The notes under the pieces are model-generated. The model saw only the letters and a list, made by a program, of their open reading frames with translations, did not search any database and was not told the origin of the DNA. Of a stretch of DNA of 38,111 nt, positions 8,065-18,699 are shown one piece after another. Made by a program: the position numbers and the translations under genes. The first letter of the stretch is position 1; each line of letters begins with the position of its first letter. Origin of the DNA: an uncultured Desulfobacteraceae bacterium (lineage in GTDB: Bacteria; Desulfobacterota; Desulfobacteria; Desulfobacterales; UBA2174); contig CALJLV010000044.1 of NCBI GenBank assembly GCA_937982505.1, positions 1 through 38,111 of the forward strand, in the 5' to 3' direction.

Positions 8065-8891
8065 TCAAGCGACTCCCGGGCCGGCCCGGGGCCGACCGCA
8101 ATCAGGGGACAAGGCAGGTCCTGGCGCGCCACCGTCAGCCGCGGCCGGCAGGGGCCGATCCCCTCGGAGACCACCGCCAGGGCGCGCTCGGCCGTGTTGT
8201 TGGTCTCGCTCAGATGCGCCAGCACCACATGCTCCAGGCGGTCATGGCGCACCTGCCCGAGCAGGTCGCGCGAGTCCTCGTTGCTCAGATGGCCGGTGCG
8301 GCCCTGGATCCGCTGCTTGAGCGGCCATGGATAAGGGCCCTCGATGAGCATGCGCGGGTCGTGATTGGCCTCGAGAATCAGCGCGCCGCATCCGCACAGG
8401 TGATGGCGTACCAGGGCCGGCGCCACTCCCAGATCGGTGGCGATGCCCAGTTTGGCGCCGTTGACCTGCACGGTAAAACCGGTGGAATCGACGGCATCAT
8501 GGGGCGTGGCGAACGGCTGGATCCGCAGGCGGCCTATGGCGAAGGCTTCGCCGGCGGCAAAAGGGACCATCCGATCCAGGCGCCCCAACTGGCGGGCGGC
8601 CGCCGCAGCGGTGGGGGGGGTCGTGTAGACCGCCAGACCGTAGCGGCGGGCCAGGACCCCGACCCCCCGCACATGGTCCCCGTGCTCGTGGCTGACCACG
8701 ATGGCGCTCAACCCGGCCGGGTCCAGGTCCCGCAGCCGCATGCGCCGTTCGATCTCCGCGCCGGAAAGGCCGGCGTCGATGAGGATGGCGCTGCGGGCGT
8801 CGGACACGTAGATGGCGTTGCCCTGGCTGCCGCTGGCCAGCACGCAAAACCAAAGATCCGCGCCGCACGCGTCGGAAAAGGGCGGACTCAT
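8061..8891 (-). CDS. Metallo-beta-lactamase-fold hydrolase (YycJ/WalJ-like)
   Basis: A cytoplasmic MBL-fold protein of about 276 residues. It has the N-terminal strand ending LASGSQGNAIYV, typical of the YycJ/WalJ subgroup, then the metal motif SHEHGDH (HxHxDH), and later ligand-type residues in FATPHDA, TDLG, LEANHD and HLS. Family knowledge suggests a nuclease or phosphoesterase. ATG 8891 is chosen because residues before it are not conserved-looking. AGGAGG lies 15-20 nt upstream, longer than ideal, and a TTG at 8918 is an alternative start. It lies 36 bp after dut and overlaps the next gene by 4 bp. Confidence 0.9.
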   Translation of the reverse strand: MSPPFSDACGADLWFCVLASGSQGNAIYVSDARSAILIDAGLSGAEIERRMRLRDLDPAGLSAIVVSHEHGDHVRGVGVLARRYGLAVYTTPPTAAAAARQLGRLDRMVPFAAGEAFAIGRLRIQPFATPHDAVDSTGFTVQVNGAKLGIATDLGVAPALVRHHLCGCGALILEANHDPRMLIEGPYPWPLKQRIQGRTGHLSNEDSRDLLGQVRHDRLEHVVLAHLSETNNTAERALAVVSEGIGPCRPRLTVARQDLPCPLIAVGPGPARESLE

Positions 8892-8927
8892 GATTCTGGA
8901 CGGGATTCCTCCTGCCAAAAGGACTCT

Positions 8928-9389
8928 TCAGCACCGGCCGGTATGGCCGAAACCGCCCTGGTCGCGCCCGGTGGGATCCAGGCGGGCCACCCAGCGCGGG
9001 GCCACCCGCACCACCTGCTGGACCACCATCTGGGCGATCCGGTCGCCGCGCCGCACCGTGTAGGGGGCCGGTCCCAGATTGATCAGGGCGATCTGCACTT
9101 CGCCGCGGTAGTCGGCGTCGATGGTGCCCGGGGCGTTCACCAGGGTGATCCCGTGGCGCGCGGCCAGGCCGCTGCGTGGCCGGATCTGAGCCTCGAAACC
9201 CTCGGGCAGGGCCATGGCGAATCCGGTGGGCACCATGCCGATGGCGCCGGGGGGCAGCACCATCGGTGCGGCCAGGGCGGCGGCGATGTCCAGACCCGCG
9301 GCCCTGGCCGTCATCCGGCAGGGCAGGGGGATGTCGGCATCCTGCTCCGGCCTCAGGCGCATGAAACGAATTTCCAGCAGCGCCTCCAT
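8928..9389 (-). CDS. dut: Deoxyuridine 5'-triphosphate nucleotidohydrolase
   Basis: Hydrolyses dUTP to dUMP and pyrophosphate, preventing uracil incorporation and supplying dUMP for thymidylate synthesis. The 153-residue protein shows the five trimeric dUTPase motifs in order: AAGLDI, PRSGLA, the Tyr-containing NAPGTIDADYRGE, RGDRIAQMV and the C-terminal P-loop-like GGFGHTG. The last normally reads GGFGSTG, so His replaces Ser here. ATG 9389 has a GAGGAG site about 10 nt upstream. It lies 35 bp after the M16 peptidase gene, an arrangement common in the pnp-M16-dut order of many bacteria. Confidence 0.97.
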   Translation of the reverse strand: MEALLEIRFMRLRPEQDADIPLPCRMTARAAGLDIAAALAAPMVLPPGAIGMVPTGFAMALPEGFEAQIRPRSGLAARHGITLVNAPGTIDADYRGEVQIALINLGPAPYTVRRGDRIAQMVVQQVVRVAPRWVARLDPTGRDQGGFGHTGRC

Positions 9390-9424
9390 GAAGCCTGCTC
9401 CTCGTTCGGCGCGGCCCGTCATTC

Positions 9425-10673
9425 TCAGGCGCCGAGCGGATCGGCGTCGGCCAGTCCCTCGGGCACCGGCCCCAGAAGGGTCAGGGCCAGCCCGCCGGGC
9501 GCCCAGAGCATCCTTGCCAGATCCTGGACGTCGGCGGCACTGACGGCCTCGATGCGCCGGAGCACTTCCTCCATCGGCGTGTAGCGGCCCAGGTAGATCT
9601 CGTTCTGAGCCAGACGGGTCATCTGATGGTCGTTGTTTTCGGCAGCCAGCATCAGGCTGCCGCGGGTGTACTGCTTGGCCTCTTCCAGCCGCTGGGGGCT
9701 GACCGGCGTATCGGCCAGACGCCGCATCTGTTCCAAAATGCGCCGCACCGTTTCGGCGCTGTCCTCGGGCGCCACGGCGGCGTAGACCCCCAGCATTCCG
9801 CTGTCCTGGTAGGCGGAAACGAACGAGTAGACCGTATAGGCCAGGCCCATCTGCTCCCGGAGGGTCTGAAAGAGCCGAGAGCTCATGTTGCCGCCCAAAA
9901 TGGCGTTGAGCAGACTCAGGGCATAGCGGCGTTCGTCGCTGATGCACAACCCGGGCCCGGTCAGGCACAGATGCACCTGTTCGATGGCCCGCGGATGCAC
10001 CACCACGCCGCTGCAGGTGGGCGGGGCCTGGCGCGGTGCCGGCCCCGTGCCGCCGGTCATCCCGGCAAAGGCCGGCGTGAGCATCTCCACCAGGCGTTCA
10101 TGGACCAGGTTGCCGGCCGCGGCGATGACCACCCGGGCGGGTTGATAGGTGCGGTGGAAAAAATCGCGGATGCACCCGGCGTCGAAGCGGCCCAGGGTTT
10201 CCGGGGTGCCGAGAATCGAACGGCCCAGGGGATGATCCCCCCAGAAGGCGGCACACGCCAGGGTGTGCGCCAGCTCCTCGGGGCTGTCCTCGATCATGCG
10301 GATTTCCTGGAGCACCACCTCGCGCTCCCGCTGGAACTCTTCCTCGTCGAAAAGGGAGTTGAAGAAGATGTCCACCAGGATGTCCACCATGGGTGCAAGA
10401 TGGCTGTCGAGGACCTTGGCGTGATAGCAGGTGCTTTCCGGGGAGGTGAAGGCGTTGGTCTGCCCGCCGATGGCGTCAAAGGCCTTGGCGATCTGGTAGG
10501 CGCTGCGCCGGGCGGTACCCTTGAAGATCATGTGCTCGATCAGGTGGGAAAGCCCGCTCTCGGCCGCGGCCTCGTCGCGGGCCCCCACATTGACCCAAAT
10601 CCCCATGGAAACGCTGCTCAGATGGGGCATCTGCGCGGTGACGACGCGAACTCCGTTGGGCATCCGGGTTCGC

Positions 10674-10690
<17 letters not shown>
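9425..10690 (-). CDS. M16 family zinc peptidase (processing-protease-like)
   Basis: A 421-residue insulinase-type (M16) peptidase similar to the mitochondrial processing peptidase beta subunit and Bacillus MlpA/YmxG. The inverted zinc motif HLIEH is at residues 49-53, followed by FKGT, and the distal acidic stretch is near 125-135 (VVLQEIRMIEDSPEE). The second M16 domain is C-terminal and non-catalytic. No signal peptide is seen. The ATG at 10690 overlaps the end of pnp by 17 bp; a second in-frame ATG at 10663 is possible. Position right after pnp is a known conserved linkage. Its physiological substrate is unknown. Confidence 0.92.
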
Positions 10691-12773
<2,083 letters not shown>

Positions 12774-12876
12774 GTTGTCTCCTGGTGCCTCCCTCAGGCC
12801 TCATCGCACGCCATGGGCGACGGGTCCTGTGGAGCGCGGCACGCGATATGGCGCCGGTGGCTGAGAGGCGGTTCCG

Positions 12877-12894
12877 GCCGTCCCCCTGGACGGC
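12877..12894 (-). other. Hairpin in the rpsO-pnp spacer
   Basis: A perfect 7-bp GC-rich stem (GCCGTCC/GGACGGC) with a 4-nt loop lies in the 177-bp transcript segment between rpsO and pnp. No U-tract follows, so it is not a terminator. In E. coli the same spacer forms an RNase III-cleaved hairpin that controls pnp; a similar role here is inference from position. The rest of the spacer is GC-rich and further pairing is likely. Confidence 0.35.
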
Positions 12895-12950
12895 GCGGCG
12901 CCGGCAGCGCCCGGCACCGGGATCCGTGACCTCTGCCCGGTGGCAGCGGC

Positions 12951-13220
12951 CTAGCGTCGGATCCCGAGGGTTTCGATGATGGTGCGGTAGCGGTTGACGT
13001 CCTTGCCCTTGACGTAGTTGAGCAGGCGCCGGCGCCGCCCGACGAGCATCAGCAGCCCGCGGCGGCTGTGGTGATCCTTCTTGTGAACCTTCAAGTGCTC
13101 GGTCAGGTAGGTGATGCGCTGGGTCAAGAGGCCCACCTGGACTTCGGGCGAACCGGTATCTGATTCGTGAAGTCGGTATTGATCGATCAGCTTCTTTTTA
13201 TCTTCCGTCGACAAAACCAC
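12951..13220 (-). CDS. rpsO: 30S ribosomal protein S15
   Basis: A primary binder of 16S rRNA in the central domain, also contacting the large subunit. The 89-residue protein matches the S15 family end to end (HESDTGSPEVQVGLLTQRI, LKVHKKDHHSRRGLL, RRRLLNYVKG). The start is read as GTG at 13220, because the upstream in-frame ATG at 13238 lies directly against AGGAGG, which is 9 nt before this GTG. The resulting MVLS N-terminus is typical for the family. It lies 24 bp after truB and 177 bp before pnp. Confidence 0.96.
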   Translation of the reverse strand: MVLSTEDKKKLIDQYRLHESDTGSPEVQVGLLTQRITYLTEHLKVHKKDHHSRRGLLMLVGRRRRLLNYVKGKDVNRYRTIIETLGIRR

Positions 13221-13244
13221 TGGCTTTTCCCTCCTCATGGAGCG

Positions 13245-14168
13245 TTACGGTTGGTAAGGCAACACACAGGCGTAATCATAGCGCCCGGCGGCCCGGTTGT
13301 ATTCCACAATCGCCAGAACCCGGCCCCCGGCCACCACCTGAATCGGACCGTCGCCGGGCGGCGGCCCGATCTGGCCGGCGGTCAGACGCTGACCGCCGGC
13401 GATGCGCCGGGCGGTGGCGCCGTCCACGGCCACGGCGGGCATGTCCCGCAGGGCACGGCCCATGGGAACAATGCAGGCATCGGCCCGGCCCTGCCGGACC
13501 AAGGCCTGGAAGGCCTCGAGGGGCAAGGCGTCGTCGATGACGAATCCGGCGCTGGCGGTGCGGCGCAGCCGGGCCATGTGCCCGCCGCACCCCAGTGCCC
13601 GGCCCAGATCCGCGCACAGGGTGCGCACGTAGGTGCCCGCGGAACAGACCACCTCCAGGTGCACCCGCGGCAGGTCCACGCCCTGCACCGAGAGACGGTG
13701 GATGGTCACCGGCCGGGCCGGCTTGGTCACCGCCCGCCCCTGGCGCGCCAGCCGGTACAGCGGCACCCCCTGGTGCTTGAGGGCCGAAAAAGCCGGCGGC
13801 ACCTGGGCAATCGCCCCTTCGAAGCCCGCGGCGGCCCGCCGGATGGCATCGGCCGTCAATTCCGTCGTCGACCGGACCGCCGTGACCCGGCCGCCAGCGT
13901 CCTGGGTCTCGGTTTCCACCCCCAGCACCAGAACGGTTTCGTAGGTCTTGGGGGCCTGCATCAAAAACCGCGCCAGGCGGGTGGCGGCGCCCAGGCAGCA
14001 GATCAAGATGCCGGTGGCATCCGGGTCCAAGGTGCCGCTGTGACCTGCCTTGACGCCCCCCAGGGCCCGCTTGACGGCGGCCACGACCCCGGCCGAAGTC
14101 ATCCCCGCCGGCTTGTCGATCACCACCACCCCGTCGTATGGCACGGCCCCACCCACCGTCGGGCTCAA
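13245..14168 (-). CDS. truB: tRNA pseudouridine(55) synthase
   Basis: Converts U55 in the T-loop of tRNAs to pseudouridine. The protein has the catalytic motif GHSGTLDPDATG with the nucleophilic Asp near residue 47, the KPAGMTS motif before it, and YVRTLCADLGRALGCGGH with a C-terminal PUA-like part. The start is uncertain. TTG 14168 overlaps the nrnA stop as TTGA and gives 307 residues; in-frame GTG codons at residues 5 and 9 would give a more usual N-terminus. It is part of the ylxP-rbfA-nrnA-truB-rpsO string. Confidence 0.96.
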   Translation of the reverse strand: MSPTVGGAVPYDGVVVIDKPAGMTSAGVVAAVKRALGGVKAGHSGTLDPDATGILICCLGAATRLARFLMQAPKTYETVLVLGVETETQDAGGRVTAVRSTTELTADAIRRAAAGFEGAIAQVPPAFSALKHQGVPLYRLARQGRAVTKPARPVTIHRLSVQGVDLPRVHLEVVCSAGTYVRTLCADLGRALGCGGHMARLRRTASAGFVIDDALPLEAFQALVRQGRADACIVPMGRALRDMPAVAVDGATARRIAGGQRLTAGQIGPPPGDGPIQVVAGGRVLAIVEYNRAAGRYDYACVLPYQP

Positions 14169-15121
14169 AGTCCTTCAGCCAGGCGCAGCAGCGCGGCCTT
14201 GACCGCCGCCAGGGGCAGGGACACGCTGTAGCCGGCCGCGGTGGCATGGCCGCCCCCGCCGTAAGCCGCGGCGATGTGGGCCACATCCACGCTCCCGTCG
14301 CTGCGCAGGCTCACATGGTAGTGCCGGCTTCCGTCGCCGTTGGGCTGTTCGTGGATCAGGGCCGCCACCTTCACGTCCTCGATGCGCCGGGCGTAGTTGA
14401 TCAGCCCATCGGCGTCCTCGGGATGGGTCCGGGTTTCGCGCAGCATGTCCTGGGACAGGGTCATGATCGACAGCTTGCCGTTGGCCGTCAGTTCGATGGT
14501 GTCCAGGGCCAGGTTGAGCAGCTTGATGCGCCCCAGCGAGTAGGTCCCGTAGACATGCTTGGCCACCTGATAGGGGTCGACGCCCAGCAGCACCATTTCC
14601 TGGCAGATGGAAAAGGCCGCCAGATTGGTGTTGGAGAACCGGAACGACCCGGTATCGGTAAAAATTCCCGTATATATAGATGTTGCCACGGCCTTGTCAA
14701 TCGGGATGCCCAGGCGCTTGATCAGCCGGTAGAGGATCTCGGCGGTGGCACAGGCCGCCGGGTCCACCAGCTGGCAGGTGCCAAACCCGGTGTTGGTCAC
14801 GTGGTGGTCGACATTGATCAGCGTGGGCACCCGCTCCAGGACGGCGGCGCTCCCCCCGGTCCGGCCGGGATGACCGCAATCGAGGACCACGGCCGTATCG
14901 AAGGGCTCCGGCGGCGCGTGAGAAACGATCCGCTCCACCCCGGGCAGAAAGCGATAGATTGCCGGGATGGCGCTTTCGCTGACCAGGCAGGTCCACTTGC
15001 CCATCTTGTCCAGGGTCAGTCCCAGGGCCAGCAGGCTGCCGATGGCATCGCCGTCCGGATTGACGTGGGTGGTCAGCATGACCCGCTTAGACTGATTCAG
15101 ATGGTGGACGATGGTCTGCAT
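14165..15121 (-). CDS. nrnA: DHH-family nanoRNase / pAp phosphatase
   Basis: A 318-residue DHH/DHHA1 phosphoesterase. Family knowledge: NrnA degrades 2-5-nt RNA fragments left by PNPase and other exonucleases, and can hydrolyse pAp. Visible motifs are NPDGDAIGS (residues 21-29), VVLDCGH, NVDHHVTN (the DHH motif), TGIFTDTGSF, and the C-terminal DHHA1 motif AYGGGGHATAAG. The ATG at 15121 lies inside rbfA (35-bp overlap) with AGGA just upstream, and the stop overlaps the truB TTG start. Its position in the same block as pnp fits a shared role in RNA turnover. Confidence 0.93.
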   Translation of the reverse strand: MQTIVHHLNQSKRVMLTTHVNPDGDAIGSLLALGLTLDKMGKWTCLVSESAIPAIYRFLPGVERIVSHAPPEPFDTAVVLDCGHPGRTGGSAAVLERVPTLINVDHHVTNTGFGTCQLVDPAACATAEILYRLIKRLGIPIDKAVATSIYTGIFTDTGSFRFSNTNLAAFSICQEMVLLGVDPYQVAKHVYGTYSLGRIKLLNLALDTIELTANGKLSIMTLSQDMLRETRTHPEDADGLINYARRIEDVKVAALIHEQPNGDGSRHYHVSLRSDGSVDVAHIAAAYGGGGHATAAGYSVSLPLAAVKAALLRLAEGL

Positions 15122-15467
15122 GGTCCTGTTGCAGCGACTTGAGAAGACGGTTGATCCGATCCGCGTGGTCGAAGGTGTCGTCGTAGAAAAAGACCAGGTC
15201 CGGCATGTAGCGCAGCGCCAGCTCGGGGGCCAGCAGCCGCTTGAGGTAGGGTGCGGCCTGGCGGAATCCCGCCGCGGCCGCCTGCCGCTGCGCCTCGTCG
15301 CCGTAGACGGCGAAGTAGATCCGCGCCAGGCGCAGATCCCGCGTCATCTCGACCCGGGTGATGGTGGCCGCCGTGATGCGCGGGTCGCCGGTCTGCCGGC
15401 TGAGCAATTCCGACAGCACCCGCTGGAGCTGAATCCCCACGCGTTCGGCCCGTGAGAACGGTTTCAC
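15087..15467 (-). CDS. rbfA: 30S ribosome-binding factor A
   Basis: Helps late maturation of the 30S subunit and the 16S rRNA 5' end. The 126-residue protein has the RbfA KH-like fold signature (RVGIQLQRVLSELL, TRVEMTRDLRLARIYFAVYG, RYMPDLVFFYDDTFDHADRI). The start is GTG 15467, which overlaps the ylxP stop as GTGA. The C-terminus extends into nrnA. Gene order infB-ylxP-rbfA is conserved across many bacteria. Confidence 0.96.
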   Translation of the reverse strand: MKPFSRAERVGIQLQRVLSELLSRQTGDPRITAATITRVEMTRDLRLARIYFAVYGDEAQRQAAAAGFRQAAPYLKRLLAPELALRYMPDLVFFYDDTFDHADRINRLLKSLQQDHADHRPPSESV

Positions 15468-15751
15468 AGGTGAATGATCTCCATTTCCGAGTCGGTCATT
15501 TCCGCCAGGCCCAGATCCTCGACAAAATCGAGCAGCTTGTCGAGCTGGGCGTTGATCAGGCCGGTGTCGTTGCCCACCAGGGCCACCCCGATCACCGCCC
15601 GCTGATAGATATCGTGGTCTTCGACTTCGGCCACGGCGGCGTTGAAGTGGTTGCGCACCCGGGCAACCACCGCCTTGACCACCTGCCGCTTGCCCTTGAG
15701 CGATCGGCTCTGGTGAATCCGCAAGATGATGCGACCGCATCCGACGACCAC
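15464..15751 (-). CDS. ylxP: DUF503 family protein (YlxP)
   Basis: A 95-residue DUF503 protein. The family hallmarks are present: SLKGKRQVVKAVVARVRNHFN and AVAEVEDHD followed by a beta-strand repeat, as in the YlxP/Aq_1549 fold. In Bacillus the homologue has been linked to ribosome assembly through its position in the nusA-infB-rbfA operon. The start is GTG 15751, 33 bp after infB. The stop overlaps the rbfA start by 4 bp. Confidence 0.92.
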   Translation of the reverse strand: MVVGCGRIILRIHQSRSLKGKRQVVKAVVARVRNHFNAAVAEVEDHDIYQRAVIGVALVGNDTGLINAQLDKLLDFVEDLGLAEMTDSEMEIIHL

Positions 15752-15784
15752 CGGTTTCTACCCTTCCGGCCCGGGCCGCGGCGT

Positions 15785-18622
15785 CTAGCGCTGGGCCGGG
15801 GCGGCCACCGTGGGACGGATCTCTTCCATGAAGAAGACCTCGATGGTGTCGCCCGTCTTGATATCGTTGTAATTTTCGATGCCGATGCCGCATTCGTAGC
15901 CGGCCTGAACCTCCTTGGCATCGTCCTTGAAGCGCCGCAGGGAACCGACCTTCCCCTCGTAGAGCACCACCCCGTCGCGCACCAGCCGGGAGCGCTCGCC
16001 ACGCACGATCTTGCCCTCGGTGACGTAGCTGCCGGCGATGGCCCCCACCTTGGGCACGTGAAAGACCTGGCGCACCTCGGCCCGCCCGAGCAGTTTTTCC
16101 TCGAAGCGCGACTCCATCATGCCGACGATGGCGTCCTGGACATCCTTGATGACGTTGTAGATCACGTTGTAAAAACGCAGATCGACGTTTTCTTCATTGG
16201 CCATGGCCTGCACCTTGGCGTTGGGCCGCACGTTGAAGCCGATGATGATGGCCTCCGAGACAGTGGCCAGGGAAACGTCCGATTCGGTGATGGTGCCGGT
16301 GGCCGCGTGAATCACGTTGATCTTGACCTCCTCGTTGGAGAGCTTGACCAGCGCGTCACCCAGGGCCTCGATGGAGCCGTGGACATCGGCCTTGATGATG
16401 ATGTTCAGCTCCTTGACCTCACGCTCCTTCATCTGCTCGAAGAGGGTTTCGAGGCTCAGGCGGCTCGACTTGGCCAGGTCCTTGGCCCGCTGCTTCTGCT
16501 GGCGGTGGGCGCTGACCTGGCGGGCATCCTTTTCATCGGCCAGGGCGATCATCTCGTCGCCGGCCGCCGGCACGCCCGAAAGCCCCAGAATTTCCACCGG
16601 GATGGCCGGTCCGGCGGCATCCACCGGGTTGCCCAGGTCGTCGATGAGGGCCCGCACCTTGCCGTAATGGACCCCGCAGACCACCGGATCGCCGGTACGC
16701 AGGGTCCCGTCCTGGACCAGGACGGTGGCCACCGCGCCGCGGCCGGCGTCCAGCTTGGCCTCCACCACATGTCCGGTGGCCAGCTTGTCCGGGTTGGCCC
16801 GCAGGTCCATCATCTCCGCCTGGAGCAGGATCATTTCCAGGATATCCGAGATGCCGGTGTGCTTCTTGGCCGACACGCGCACGAAAATGGTGTCGCCGCC
16901 CCATTCCTCCGGCGACAGCCCGATTTCGGCCACCTGACGCATGACCCGCTCCGGATCGGCGCCCGGCTTGTCCATCTTGTTGACCGCCACGATGATGGGC
17001 ACCTCGGCGGCCTTGGCATGGTTGATGGCCTCCACCGTCTGGGGCATGACCCCGTCATCGGCGGCCACCACCAGCACCACGATGTCGGTCAACTGGGCCC
17101 CGCGCGACCGCATGGCGGTGAAGGCCTCATGGCCCGGAGTATCGAGAAAGACGATCTGCCCCTTTTCGGTGGCGACGTGATAGGCCCCGATATGCTGGGT
17201 GATCCCCCCCGCCTCGCCCGCGGTCACATGGGTTTCGCGGATTGCGTCCAGCAGCGAAGTCTTGCCGTGGTCCACGTGTCCCATGATGGTCACCACCGGC
17301 GGACGCGGCAGGCGCTGTTCCGGATCGTCGCTGGCCACCTTCAAAATGGCTTCCTCCTCGAAGGCCGCCTTTTCCACCTCGTAGCCGAACTCATTGGCCA
17401 CCAGGACTGCGGTTTCGAAATCGATGGTCTGGTTGACCGTGGTCATCACGCCCATGCCCATGAGCTTGCCGATGAGTTCGTTGGCCTTTAGCCCCATGCG
17501 CTTGGCCAGTTCACTCAAAACGATGGTCTCGTCGACCTTGATGCGCCGTTTGATGGCCTTGGCCACCGTAATCTGGGGCTTTTGCCCGGGGGGAACCTTG
17601 GCCTTGGCCCCCTTGCGCCCCTTGCGGCCGCGGCCTTCGGCGGTGTAGAGATCCTCGCCTTCCACCACGGCCTTTTTGCGAAAAGAGATCTTCTTCTTGA
17701 AGAAGTTCTTGTCGGCGTCCTCCTCCACGCGCTTCTTCTTTTTCTTGCGCGGTGCGTCCTCGGCGCGGGCCTCGGCAGCGGCCGGCGGCGTTTCCGCGGG
17801 AGTGGCCGCACGGGGGGTGCGGGCCGGGCGCGGCCGGCTCGGCTCCTCGACCTCCTTGCCGCGCGGCTCGGGCTTGACCGGCCGGTCGGGCAGCCGGATG
17901 ATCTTGGCCGGCATGTCGCGGCCGGTGCGGGCCTTGGCCGGGCGGCGCGGTTTTTCGGCCTCCTCGGCGCTGGGCGGCGCCGGGACCGCCGGCGCCTCGG
18001 CCTCCGGTTCTCCCTGCGAAACCGCCATGGGGGCGTCCTCGGGCACCGGTGTGGCGACGGACGCCTCCGGCGAGGCCTCGGCCGCCGGGGCCGCCTCGAC
18101 CGGCTCGGGTTCGGATGAGGCGGGCGTGTCGGACTCCGGAGCGGCCTCGGGGGCTTCGGCTTCGGCCGCCGCCAATGGCGCCGGCGAGTCGGCTGCCGGC
18201 GCCAGAGGTTCTGGCTCCGCCTGCGACGCGGCTGGGGAAATGGCAGCTTCGAGAGCCGGTGCCTCGGGCGGTGGAACGGCCGCCGGTCCTTGACTTTCGG
18301 GCACCTCGTCGTCCGTCGGCGCCGGCGGCGCGGCTCCCTCGACCAGGCTCTCGGCCGGAGCCGCCTCGTCCTCGGCGGCTTCCTCCGCCGGCTCCGGCGC
18401 CGCCTTGCGGCGGCGGCGAATGACGGTCGGCCGGACACGGGTCTCTTTCTTATCGTCCTGCCGCTGACCAAACATGCTCTGTTTGATCCGGGCAACGGCA
18501 TCATCGTCCAAGGAACTCATGTGGCTGGCCACTTCGATTTGCAGCTCCTGGATCTTGTCCAGCAGCTGCTTGTTTTTCAGATTCAGTTCCCTGGCAAGCT
18601 CATACACCCTGATCTTTGCCAT
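15785..18622 (-). CDS. infB: Translation initiation factor IF-2
   Basis: A GTPase that places initiator tRNA on the 30S subunit and promotes subunit joining. The 945-residue protein has an IF2_N domain at the start (IRVYELARELNLKNKQLLDKIQEL) and a ~250-residue low-complexity linker rich in Ala, Pro and Glu (about 60-300). A Lys/Arg-rich segment, a second IF2_N domain (near 365-420), the G domain and the C-terminal domains follow. G1 GHVDHGKT is at 448-455, with DTPGHE and NKMDK after it. ATG 18622 follows a G-rich site. It lies 77 bp after nusA. Confidence 0.98.
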   Translation of the reverse strand: MAKIRVYELARELNLKNKQLLDKIQELQIEVASHMSSLDDDAVARIKQSMFGQRQDDKKETRVRPTVIRRRRKAAPEPAEEAAEDEAAPAESLVEGAAPPAPTDDEVPESQGPAAVPPPEAPALEAAISPAASQAEPEPLAPAADSPAPLAAAEAEAPEAAPESDTPASSEPEPVEAAPAAEASPEASVATPVPEDAPMAVSQGEPEAEAPAVPAPPSAEEAEKPRRPAKARTGRDMPAKIIRLPDRPVKPEPRGKEVEEPSRPRPARTPRAATPAETPPAAAEARAEDAPRKKKKKRVEEDADKNFFKKKISFRKKAVVEGEDLYTAEGRGRKGRKGAKAKVPPGQKPQITVAKAIKRRIKVDETIVLSELAKRMGLKANELIGKLMGMGVMTTVNQTIDFETAVLVANEFGYEVEKAAFEEEAILKVASDDPEQRLPRPPVVTIMGHVDHGKTSLLDAIRETHVTAGEAGGITQHIGAYHVATEKGQIVFLDTPGHEAFTAMRSRGAQLTDIVVLVVAADDGVMPQTVEAINHAKAAEVPIIVAVNKMDKPGADPERVMRQVAEIGLSPEEWGGDTIFVRVSAKKHTGISDILEMILLQAEMMDLRANPDKLATGHVVEAKLDAGRGAVATVLVQDGTLRTGDPVVCGVHYGKVRALIDDLGNPVDAAGPAIPVEILGLSGVPAAGDEMIALADEKDARQVSAHRQQKQRAKDLAKSSRLSLETLFEQMKEREVKELNIIIKADVHGSIEALGDALVKLSNEEVKINVIHAATGTITESDVSLATVSEAIIIGFNVRPNAKVQAMANEENVDLRFYNVIYNVIKDVQDAIVGMMESRFEEKLLGRAEVRQVFHVPKVGAIAGSYVTEGKIVRGERSRLVRDGVVLYEGKVGSLRRFKDDAKEVQAGYECGIGIENYNDIKTGDTIEVFFMEEIRPTVAAPAQR

Positions 18623-18699
18623 CCATGCCCCCTAAATTGCGCTTCGAAGGTACCCTTGATCGTTGTCCGGCCCCACCCCTTGGCATCCCGGCCCCATTT

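Noticed and set aside
17515..18504. Long Arg/Pro-rich alternative frames in the infB linker region.
   Set aside because: They arise from the low-complexity Ala/Pro/Glu codons of the IF-2 linker and have no independent support.
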